Assembly: GCA_017550775.1 (NCBI GenBank)
Contig: JAFZOA010000207.1
Coordinates: 1 to 6,554 of the forward strand
Direction: 5' to 3'
DNA from: Ruminiclostridium sp.
GTDB lineage: Bacteria > Bacillota_A > Clostridia > Oscillospirales > Ruminococcaceae
DNA length: 6,554 nt
Shown here: piece by piece, positions 1-6,554 of the stretch
How positions within the stretch are numbered: position 1 is the first letter of the stretch
How the letters are laid out: each line of letters begins with the position of its first letter
The notes under the pieces: generated by a model
The model's database searches: none
What the model was told of the DNA's origin: nothing
Seen by the model: the letters and a program-made list of their open reading frames with translations, nothing else
Translations under genes and position numbers: made by a program

Positions 1-45
1 CTCGGGGTCAAGGGGCGAGGAGCCCTTTGTGCTGTCCGCGAGGAT

Positions 46-75
46 GTCTGTCGAAAAAGTTCCTTTTCGACAGAC
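46..75. repeat. Perfect inverted repeat, 12-bp arms, 6-nt loop
   Basis: Left arm GTCTGTCGAAAA (46-57) is exactly complementary to right arm TTTTCGACAGAC (64-75), with a 6-nt loop AGTTCC. As RNA this gives a stable stem-loop. No uninterrupted T-run follows directly, although 76-93 is AT-rich with short T-tracts, so it could be a weak terminator of an upstream gene outside the window. It could equally be a dispersed intergenic repeat. It lies about 20 bp before the proposed promoter, so it is probably not in the leader of the sigma gene transcript. The hairpin is certain; its role is not. Confidence 0.7.
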
Positions 76-95
76 TGATAAATTTTAATTTTTCC

Positions 96-123
96 CGAAA
101 CCTTTTTCATTTATTCACGTCTA
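96..123 (+). promoter_or_regulatory. Putative ECF-sigma-dependent promoter of the sigma/A2M/MEMO operon
   Basis: CGAAAC at 96-101 is separated by exactly 16 bp from CGTC at 118-121. This differs by one base from the TGAAAC-N16-CGTC/CGTA pattern of Bacillus ECF promoters (SigM and SigW type). A T-run directly follows the -35 element, as is common in such promoters. Transcription would start near 127-129, leaving a leader of about 15 nt with the ribosome binding site close to the 5' end. A match of this kind upstream of an ECF-like sigma gene suggests autoregulation. An alternative is a vegetative promoter using TATATT (122-127) as -10, but no TTGACA-like -35 sits at the right distance. Confidence 0.6.
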
Positions 124-130
124 TATTATC

Positions 131-138
131 AGGAGGGG
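131..138 (+). promoter_or_regulatory. Strong ribosome binding site of the sigma factor gene
   Basis: AGGAGGGG at 131-138 lies 5 nt before the ATG at 144. It decides the start: the same frame stays open upstream to an ATG at 27, but that extension would run through the inverted repeat and the proposed promoter and has no comparable ribosome binding site. Confidence 0.85.
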
Positions 139-143
139 ACAAC

Positions 144-704
144 ATGGAAGACAACGAAATCATCGAGCTATACTTTTCGCGCAACGAGAACGCTATTGCC
201 GAGACGCGCACAAAGTACGGGGGGTATCTCCACACCATAGCCTACAATATCCTCGCGAACAACGAGGACAGCGAGGAATGTGTGAGCGATACATACCTGA
301 AAACGTGGAACTCCGTCCCTCCGGCACGCCCGGAGAGGCTTTCCGCGTATCTCGCGGCGATAGTGCGCAACAGTGCGATAATGGTGTTCCGCAAGAAGAA
401 TACCGCGTCCCGCGCCGGTTCACAGTATGCGCTTTCCCTCGACGAGCTCGGTGAATGTGTTTCCGGGAGCGACACCCCGGAGCTTCAGGCGGAGTCCGGC
501 ATGATCTCGCGCACCATAAGCGAATACCTCCGGACACTCTCCGACGAAGCACGGATAATCTTCGTGTGCAGGTACTTCCATAATGACTCCGTAAACAGTA
601 TCGCCGGGTACTTCGGTGCGAGCGAGTCGAAGATCAAAAGCTCGCTGTTCCGCACCAGAAAAGGACTCCGGGAATATCTTGAAAAGAAAGGGATAGACGT
701 ATGA
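144..704 (+). CDS. ECF-like RNA polymerase sigma-70 family factor
   Basis: This 186-residue protein should direct RNA polymerase to a small regulon, including its own operon. Region 2 spans about residues 10-86. It has the acidic EDSEECVSDTYLKTW segment (41-55) typical of sigma region 2.2 (core binding) and an aromatic/basic stretch ending in RKK (83-85), the -10 recognition side. A linker (about 87-120) follows. Region 4 spans about 122-183: LRTLSDEARIIFVCRYF (129-145) and a helix-turn-helix (about 149-172, SVNSIAGYFGASESKIKSSL) for -35 recognition. Regions 1 and 3 are absent, as expected for ECF factors, and the length is normal. The start is set by the strong AGGAGGGG site. The stop overlaps the start of the A2M gene (ATGA), pointing to translational coupling, the usual arrangement of a sigma factor with its regulator. 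It belongs to the broad sigma-70 family abundant in Clostridia; its exact ECF group cannot be told by eye. Confidence 0.92.
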   Translation: MEDNEIIELYFSRNENAIAETRTKYGGYLHTIAYNILANNEDSEECVSDTYLKTWNSVPPARPERLSAYLAAIVRNSAIMVFRKKNTASRAGSQYALSLDELGECVSGSDTPELQAESGMISRTISEYLRTLSDEARIIFVCRYFHNDSVNSIAGYFGASESKIKSSLFRTRKGLREYLEKKGIDV

Positions 705-3700
705 AAAAGGAAATGCTGTCCGACGAGATCGGCAAGATAGACCCCGATCTTATAGAAGAAGCCGGGAAGAAGCGCTCCGAGCCGGCTCAGCCCGTGCGTA
801 AGAAGAAGCCGATCCTCATCATAACATCAGTACTTGTCGCCGCGGCAGCCGCCGTGACGGGCGTTGTTGTCATACCCAAGCTCGGACTTGGCAATGACAT
901 TCCCGTCGCGCAGACCGAAGCGGCATTCACCACCACCGCCGCAGGCACCGGTGTTGTGACCGATGCTCCCGTGACCGGCGAGACCACCGCGTCCGGCGGG
1001 GAAACTTCCGCGCCGGAGCAGGAGGGCGGGTTCATCCGTGAGCGCCGCCGGAGCGATATAGTCTCCGACGTTTCCGCGGTGGTACCCATGGGAAGCGACA
1101 TAGCCCCCGACAGCGATCTACGCATCACACTCAGCAAGGACGTGTCCGAGGACGAGCTTCGCGAGCGGATAACCCTCTCCCCGAAGAGCGAGTTCACCCT
1201 TACCCGCGAGTCCGACCAGTCCTACCTGCTAAGCACCGGCAAAGGCTTCGGACGCGGCAGCCTCGTTAAGCTCGCCGTTTCCGACAACGACGGTAACGTG
1301 TGTGACAGCTGGGCTTTCCGTACCGCGGATAAGTTCGCGGTAGCGTCCTGCTACCCCGCCGGAAGCTATGTGGTAAGCTGTGACTCCGGTATTGAGATCA
1401 GCTTCACATCTGCACCCTCGCCAGACGCGGAAGACTGGTTCAGCATCACTCCGCGCGTTGACGGTACCCTGTCCGTTGTGGACCGCACTCTTTACTTTGT
1501 ACCCTCCGAGCAGTTCTGCCCCAACGCATCCTATACCTTCACACTCGCGAAGGGATACCCCGCGGAGAACGGCGAAACGCTTGAAGAGGACTGCACCGTC
1601 ATGTTCCGCACAAGCGCGTACTCCGACCGCGGCGACTATCTCTTCACATCCAGTTCGAGCAGCGGCTTCTCCGAGAGCTTCCTGCCCGAAGACCGCGCCT
1701 GCGTGGAGATATACTGCTCCGACGATCTCAGGAACGCGGAGTACGAGACCCACCTCTACCGCTTCGGCAGCACAGACGACTACCTCGACGCTGTAAAAGC
1801 CGTGAGTGAAGACCCGTGGGGGCGCGTTGTTGATACCGCCGGACTTGAGGACGTTTTCACCTCCGTTGAGAAGCCGTTCGTGCGCGAGGACAACAATATC
1901 TCAGCTTACGTCATGCTCCCCGAGCATCTCGACGAGGGCTGCTACATCGCGGATATAAGCGCGGTCGGTAAGGGCGACCCGGGCTTCTCGGTGCAGTACC
2001 TCATTCAGGTCTCGCCGATCTCGGTATTTGCGCTCTCTCTCGGTGAGGAAAATGTGTTCTATGTCAACGACACGACCACCGGACTTCCCGCCGCGGGCGC
2101 GAACGTGACCCTCGAAACGGCGGAGGGCAAGTACACAGCGACCGTCGGAGAGGACGGACTTGCGTATATGAAGACCGACGGTGAGACCGGCAGAGCCATG
2201 CTCAATATCGGCGCAAAGACAGGACGCTACATCGACAGCTATATACTCTCCAACGCCAAGGACGTGAAGTACGACGATCTGTACTATATGTATCTGTACA
2301 CCGATCGTGAAGCATATCTCCCCGACGATACCGTCAACGTATGGGGCGCGGTGATACCGAAGGTAAGCGGTACTGAGCTTCCGGAGGGTCTGACGCTCGC
2401 ATTTGACGGCGAGACTCAGCCGGTAACGCTCACCGAAAGCGGCACCTTCACCGCATCGTTCACCTTCCGCAATCATACCGATTCATGGTGGGCGCTGATA
2501 AAGCTCATGGACGGTGACGAGCTCATGCTCTCCAAGGGCATAGCCGTACATGACTATGAGAAGCCGACCTACATCGTTGACATCGACGCGCCGGAATACG
2601 CGATCATGCCGCAGTACGACGCTGTTCCCGTGACAGTTGATGCCACCTACTATGAGGGTACACCCGCGCAGGGCGTTATGCTCGAATGCACCGGTGGTAT
2701 CGGTGATCCCGGGGTGCTCAAAACCGACAGCGAGGGCAAGGCTTCTGCCGATGTACTCGTCGATTCGCCCTATGACACCTGGAAGGTAAGCACCGATGCC
2801 ATAAGCTTTGAGATCACCGGTATCGAGAACACATACACATACACCGAAAAACGTATCCCGGCGCTGTATCACGACAGAATGACAGAGTACGTTTACGACC
2901 CGGAGGAACGCTCGCTCACCATTACCGCGAACGAGCTTGACTTTTCACGCGCCGACGAGTTCTTTGACACCGTAGAGCGCGGCGAATGGTCCTTCTATGG
3001 CGGCAATTACGAGCTTCTTCGCGGAGCGTCGGCGGACATTCCCGTGAATGTAAAGGTGACCCGATACAGCTCGGAGAAGGTCGTTACCGGAAGCTATTAC
3101 GACTACGTTGAAAAGCGCAATGTCGAGACCTATGAATACAAGCATCACCAGGATGTTGTCGGAAACTACAACATCAATACCGAAAACGGCGTATATACCA
3201 TTGCCGATCTTCCGACAGACCCGGAGCTTGGCTACTACTATATAGAGATCTCGGCAAAAGACAGCCGCGGCGGTGATATCAAAGAGTCGTTATGGGTAGA
3301 GAACGGACGCGACTACTTCACGATCCTGGGTGACGACGGCTCTCACTGGGCTTACGAAAAGGGTCTCAGCAAGCGCTACTACCGGATCGAAGCCGTTTCC
3401 GGCGGAACATCCATGACCGCCGACCACACCACAGTAAGCACGTTCAGGGAGAACGAGGACATTACGTTCAGACTTTCCTGCAGCAACGGCGACAGCTCGT
3501 TTGACGGCAAGCTCATGCTCGCGGTCTACAACAGCGATTTTGTGGAATACAAGATCTACGACCTCGACGGCGGCTCGGATGTCAAGTTCACTGCCGGAAG
3601 GGAATGCATACCCGATGTGCGCTACACCGGCGCTTACTTCGACGGCAGGCACGTCTACAAGGCTTCCGGGTACTACATCACCTTTGAGCCCGGGGAGCGC

Positions 3701-5734
3701 GGGATAGAGCTTGAAATGAAGTCCGACTGGAAGACCTACGACGCGGGCGACACCGCGAAGGTGTCGGTGCGTGCGGTGGACAAGAACGGTAATAAGCTCG
3801 AAGGCGCTACCGTACTGCTGAGCGTTGTTGACGAAGCGGCATTCGCGATAGCACAGCAGAACGCGGATCCGCTCGGTCAGCTCTACCGTTTCGTTTCCTA
3901 CCCTGCCGCAGAAAGCTACATCAGCTATATCCAGCATCTTTCAGGTTCGCCGAGCGCGGGCGAAATGGGCGGCGGCGGTCCCGCATCCGTCCGTAAGGAC
4001 TTCAAGGACACCGCGCTGTTCATGACTGACATTACCGACAGCGACGGCTACGCTTCCTTCCGTATAGAACTCCCCGACAACCTCACCACATGGCGCGCCA
4101 CCGCGATCGCGGTTTATCAGGAACCCGACGGAGCGCTTCTCGCCGGCAAGGAACTCCTCCCGATAGTAGTCACCCGCCCCGTATTCATCACTCCGATAAT
4201 GCACGACAGCTTTGTGGAGGGTGACGATATCGCGGTAAGCGCAAGGTGCGCGGGTCTCGGCGAGGACGGCGTTATCACCGTTACGATAAGCGGCGGTGAC
4301 ATCGAGGAGACCATGGATATCAGACCGCAGGAGACCGCGAACTTCGGAAAGCTCCCCGTGGGCGACTACACCGTTCTGTTCACAGCGGAGAACGATGAGG
4401 GCAGCGATTCTGTGGAGCGCACACTCACGGTCACCGAGACCATGCTCGAAACATACATCACCAAGGACGTTGACCTTTCCGATCTCAGCGACGCGGTCAA
4501 GCCCACGAAATACCCGCTTTACGCGGCATTCTTCAACAAGGAGTATATGTTCTCCACCGACATTCTCTACGGTCTGCTGCAATACGGCGGCAGCAGCCTC
4601 GACGCGCGCCTTGCGTCCGCGATCGCGGCAAAGGAGCTCGGCTTCATGACCGACGAGGAGATAGCGGAGAGCTTCGGCAGCGAGACCGCTTCCGGTCTTG
4701 CGAAGCTCCTTCCCGCGGCGGAGGAAAGCTTTGACCTCACAGCTCTTATCTGCGCGGCTTATCCTGAACTCGCAAGCACCGCGACGAGAACGCAGTTCAC
4801 CGGCTCGCTGAACGGGACCTCCTTCGGCAACGTCTGCGCGTCCTACATGGGACTCGCGGCGCTCGGAGAGCCTGTAATGAACGACGTGAAGAAGCTGCTT
4901 TCTGCGCAGGACATCCCCAACCGCAAGAGCGGTCTCCAGCTTGCAACAGCGCTTGCGCTCTGCGGCGACTATAACGCGGCATACGATGCGTACATAACGT
5001 TCGTGCCGGAGCTTACCATAGACGACAGCGATCCCGACGCTGTAAAGGCGTATGTGAAGGATTCCTCCGGCAAGGAGAGCCAGGAGATCACAAGAAGCGC
5101 CCTTGTTGCGGCATCACTTCTGAACCTTCCCGAGGCGGAGTACTTCGCACGGTATCTGCTCGACGCGGAGCCGAAATACGGAAGCTGTGCGCTCGAACTC
5201 GCGATCTACGTTAAGAGCTTCGTTCCCGAGGCAAAGGAAGGAGCCGCCTTCACCTACAAGCGCGGCGGCGAGACAGTCGAAGTAACTCTCGACAAGCACT
5301 ACCCGACGCTCATAACGTTCACCGAGGGTCAGTACGCCGAGGCGGACTTTGAGGTGCAGTCCGGCAGCATCTACGTTATAGCGGATTATACCGGCCGCAT
5401 CACCGAGAACACCGAAGAACCCACCCTTAAGATAAACAAGAAGTACATCGGCAGTATGGCTGTCGGAGAGACTGTCAATGTTGTTATCTCAACGGAGCCG
5501 TACAGCATAGTCTATGACGTAATACCGTCATGCGGACGGCTCGACGGAAGTCAGGGCGGTCAGCTCATAACCCTCTACACCGGCGAGGACGGCAAGGCTG
5601 CATATAAGTTCACCGTCAGCACTGCAGGCGAGTATGTCGCGGAGAGCGCGGTGGTCTACAACTACAGCGAAGGAAAATGGGGCATGAGCGACAGAACAAC
5701 TGTAACCGTCGGAACCGCCGATGAAACGGCATAA
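701..5734 (+). CDS. Membrane-anchored alpha-2-macroglobulin family protein lacking the thioester, with anti-sigma-like cytoplasmic N-terminus
   Basis: A 1677-residue protein. Residues 1-36 are cytoplasmic and charged (EIGKIDPDLIEEAGKKR at 9-25, RKKK at 33-36), resembling N-termini of proteins encoded after such sigma factors. One membrane helix (about 37-58) and a Thr/Ala/Gly/Glu-rich spacer (about 64-118) lead to the outer portion. Two Ig-like domains follow (about 124-208 and 212-304), then macroglobulin domains. DTTTGLPAAGANVTL (457-471) and TDREAYLPDDTVNVWGAV (534-551) match MG2/A2M_N signatures. SVVDEA (1041-1046) marks the bait-region domain. A Gly-rich loop (about 1081-1094) precedes the hallmark A2M motifs KDFKDTALF (1099-1107) and LPDNLTTWRATA (1124-1135). 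A helical domain (about 1280-1508) has YGGSSL (1295-1300) where thioester members have YGCxEQ. The C-terminal MG10-like domain (about 1575-1674) contains VYDVIPSCG (1604-1612). Length is similar to E. coli YfhM and YfaS; lack of the thioester recalls YfaS. Start: ATG overlapping the sigma stop, with AAAGGGA at 687-693. Likely role: surface protease sensor, inhibitor or damage sensor. Family is secure; role is inferred. Confidence 0.93.
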   Translation: MKKEMLSDEIGKIDPDLIEEAGKKRSEPAQPVRKKKPILIITSVLVAAAAAVTGVVVIPKLGLGNDIPVAQTEAAFTTTAAGTGVVTDAPVTGETTASGGETSAPEQEGGFIRERRRSDIVSDVSAVVPMGSDIAPDSDLRITLSKDVSEDELRERITLSPKSEFTLTRESDQSYLLSTGKGFGRGSLVKLAVSDNDGNVCDSWAFRTADKFAVASCYPAGSYVVSCDSGIEISFTSAPSPDAEDWFSITPRVDGTLSVVDRTLYFVPSEQFCPNASYTFTLAKGYPAENGETLEEDCTVMFRTSAYSDRGDYLFTSSSSSGFSESFLPEDRACVEIYCSDDLRNAEYETHLYRFGSTDDYLDAVKAVSEDPWGRVVDTAGLEDVFTSVEKPFVREDNNISAYVMLPEHLDEGCYIADISAVGKGDPGFSVQYLIQVSPISVFALSLGEENVFYVNDTTTGLPAAGANVTLETAEGKYTATVGEDGLAYMKTDGETGRAMLNIGAKTGRYIDSYILSNAKDVKYDDLYYMYLYTDREAYLPDDTVNVWGAVIPKVSGTELPEGLTLAFDGETQPVTLTESGTFTASFTFRNHTDSWWALIKLMDGDELMLSKGIAVHDYEKPTYIVDIDAPEYAIMPQYDAVPVTVDATYYEGTPAQGVMLECTGGIGDPGVLKTDSEGKASADVLVDSPYDTWKVSTDAISFEITGIENTYTYTEKRIPALYHDRMTEYVYDPEERSLTITANELDFSRADEFFDTVERGEWSFYGGNYELLRGASADIPVNVKVTRYSSEKVVTGSYYDYVEKRNVETYEYKHHQDVVGNYNINTENGVYTIADLPTDPELGYYYIEISAKDSRGGDIKESLWVENGRDYFTILGDDGSHWAYEKGLSKRYYRIEAVSGGTSMTADHTTVSTFRENEDITFRLSCSNGDSSFDGKLMLAVYNSDFVEYKIYDLDGGSDVKFTAGRECIPDVRYTGAYFDGRHVYKASGYYITFEPGERGIELEMKSDWKTYDAGDTAKVSVRAVDKNGNKLEGATVLLSVVDEAAFAIAQQNADPLGQLYRFVSYPAAESYISYIQHLSGSPSAGEMGGGGPASVRKDFKDTALFMTDITDSDGYASFRIELPDNLTTWRATAIAVYQEPDGALLAGKELLPIVVTRPVFITPIMHDSFVEGDDIAVSARCAGLGEDGVITVTISGGDIEETMDIRPQETANFGKLPVGDYTVLFTAENDEGSDSVERTLTVTETMLETYITKDVDLSDLSDAVKPTKYPLYAAFFNKEYMFSTDILYGLLQYGGSSLDARLASAIAAKELGFMTDEEIAESFGSETASGLAKLLPAAEESFDLTALICAAYPELASTATRTQFTGSLNGTSFGNVCASYMGLAALGEPVMNDVKKLLSAQDIPNRKSGLQLATALALCGDYNAAYDAYITFVPELTIDDSDPDAVKAYVKDSSGKESQEITRSALVAASLLNLPEAEYFARYLLDAEPKYGSCALELAIYVKSFVPEAKEGAAFTYKRGGETVEVTLDKHYPTLITFTEGQYAEADFEVQSGSIYVIADYTGRITENTEEPTLKINKKYIGSMAVGETVNVVISTEPYSIVYDVIPSCGRLDGSQGGQLITLYTGEDGKAAYKFTVSTAGEYVAESAVVYNYSEGKWGMSDRTTVTVGTADETA

Positions 5735-6554
5735 CATATCGGCTGCACTCGCGGCGCTGCTGATCGCGGCGGTGTTGTGCGGGGGCTGTGAAAACGCTCC
5801 CGCACCGGCTGCCCCGGTGGAGACGACCGCCGCGGTCACAACAGAAGCGGTAACTCCGGAAGCGCCCGAAGAACCGGACAGTCCCGCTGATACCGGAGTG
5901 CCGGACAGCTACACACCCCGCTCTGAGCGGCTCGAATGTCTCTACTATGTGGACACCGACTTTCACCTCTACGACGGGCGCAGCTCTGCGTATGAGATGA
6001 ACGGAGAGCTGCTGTGCGGCGTTGCTCCCCACCACCTTACCGCGGGACATATGATCGCGGGATTGTACAAGACTGCGGCAGAGCACTGTCCCGATATTGA
6101 AACAGTGGTGCTTATAGCTCCGATGCACTACGACACGGAAAACACGCTCACCACGAGCATGAAGGGCTGGAACACGGCGTTCGGCGCTGTGCAGAACGAC
6201 ACCGAGATCACAGCGCTGTTCCGCTCTCGGCTCGGTGCAGCGGCGGACGACTACATGACAGAGTTCGACCACAGCGCCTCGTCACACATCCCGTTCATAA
6301 AGCGGTATCTGCCCGATGCAAAGGTGTCTTGCCTGCTCGTGTCACCGAAGGAGCACCGCGACATCCCGGAGCGTCTCTCGGAGCTGTTGTATGAGATCTC
6401 GCAGACTAAGAAGTGCTTTTTCGCGTTCTCGATAGACTTTTCGCACTACCTTGACCCCGATGCGGCGCAGCAGCACGACAAGGAGACCCGTTCCGCCGTA
6501 CTCGGTGGCGATACCGAGCGGATAGAGCGCTTCACGAACCAAAATGTGGATACA
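5721..6554 (+). CDS. Secreted, probably lipoprotein MEMO-family protein (AmmeMemoRadiSam system protein B-like), 3' end outside window
   Basis: 278 codons are visible and there is no stop before the window ends. The N-terminus is a signal peptide: MKRHN, then a hydrophobic core (about 6-19) ending in VLCGGC with Cys23 as the likely lipidated residue. The lipobox is imperfect (Cys rather than Leu at -3). An Ala/Pro/Glu/Thr-rich spacer covers about 24-65. The MEMO-like domain starts near 72: VAPHH (101-105), IAPMHYD (132-138), W150 with T152 and the F154-G155 pair, FDHSASSHIPF (182-192) and FSIDFSHY (236-243). These match the family patterns iiaPHagy, GPsH, W.TPlG, EHSlE..lPf and SSDlSHy. His104/105, His136 and His242 correspond to the putative metal-site histidines of human MEMO1; the equivalent of its Cys244 would lie beyond the window. 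MEMO folds are related to class III (LigB-type) dioxygenases, but activity in bacteria is unsettled. The start overlaps the A2M gene by 14 nt in another frame, with only a weak GGAA (5711-5714) as ribosome binding site, so coupling to A2M translation is likely. Confidence 0.85.
   Translation, partial: MKRHNISAALAALLIAAVLCGGCENAPAPAAPVETTAAVTTEAVTPEAPEEPDSPADTGVPDSYTPRSERLECLYYVDTDFHLYDGRSSAYEMNGELLCGVAPHHLTAGHMIAGLYKTAAEHCPDIETVVLIAPMHYDTENTLTTSMKGWNTAFGAVQNDTEITALFRSRLGAAADDYMTEFDHSASSHIPFIKRYLPDAKVSCLLVSPKEHRDIPERLSELLYEISQTKKCFFAFSIDFSHYLDPDAAQQHDKETRSAVLGGDTERIERFTNQNVDT

Noticed and set aside
46..75. CRISPR repeat or riboswitch
   Set aside because: There is only a single hairpin with no repeat-spacer periodicity, and the window has no cas genes. 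It is too simple for a known riboswitch and lies upstream of the likely transcription start.
122..127. TATATT as a vegetative -10 box
   Set aside because: The sequence about 17 bp upstream (around 99-104) does not resemble TTGACA, whereas the ECF-type pair fits both sequence and spacing. It remains possible as a weak overlapping promoter.
27..143. Upstream in-frame extension of the sigma factor to the ATG at 27
   Set aside because: The extension crosses the inverted repeat and the proposed promoter, does not resemble sigma factor sequence and lacks a ribosome binding site. The ATG at 144 has a strong site 5 nt upstream and gives a normal ECF length.
3290..4582. Two adjacent reverse-strand open frames (215 and 213 codons) inside the A2M gene
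   Set aside because: The forward frame carries the diagnostic A2M motifs across this stretch (SVVDEA, KDFKDTALF, LPDNLTTWRATA). The reverse frames are explained by codon bias on the coding strand.
5616..6272. 218-codon reverse-strand open frame over the end of the A2M gene and the start of the MEMO-like gene
   Set aside because: It lies opposite two well-supported genes. Its Arg-, His- and Cys-rich sequence is typical of antisense frames in GC-rich DNA, and it has no recognisable domain.

Overview
The window holds one co-directional gene cluster on the + strand. The coding DNA is GC-rich by eye, with C/G-ending codons and frequent ATA and ATC for Ile. It sits behind a short AT-rich leader with a strong AGGAGG-type ribosome binding site. 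The sigma-factor type, the gene order and the codon style suggest a gut-type member of the Clostridia (Ruminococcaceae/Oscillospiraceae-like). This placement is inference; there is no rRNA or other phylogenetic marker here.

Layout. Positions 1-143 are non-coding as far as I can tell. They contain a perfect 12-bp inverted repeat (46-75), then an AT-rich stretch with a good match to an ECF-type (extracytoplasmic function) promoter: CGAAAC, 16 bp, CGTC at 96-121. A ribosome binding site follows at 131-138. Positions 144-704 encode a 186-residue ECF-like sigma factor. Positions 701-5734 encode a 1677-residue membrane-anchored alpha-2-macroglobulin (A2M) family protein, overlapping the sigma gene by ATGA. 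Its short cytoplasmic N-terminus resembles the anti-sigma segments usually encoded next to this kind of sigma factor. Positions 5721-6554 encode the start of a secreted, probably lipid-anchored MEMO-family protein (AmmeMemoRadiSam protein B-like). It overlaps the A2M gene by 14 nt and runs off the window.

How the genes may work together. The overlaps indicate one translationally coupled transcript, probably autoregulated by its own sigma factor. The simplest model is an envelope-sensing unit. The A2M protein is held in the membrane by one helix; its N-terminal cytoplasmic motif could restrain the sigma factor, and its large outer portion could sense proteolysis or damage at the surface. The thioester motif of classical A2Ms is replaced by Gly-Gly-Ser-Ser-Leu, so it should not trap proteases covalently. 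The MEMO-like protein keeps the family's core His motifs but carries a signal peptide and spacer, which is unusual for a family best known as cytosolic. The family assignments are well supported by visible motifs; the signalling link is a hypothesis.
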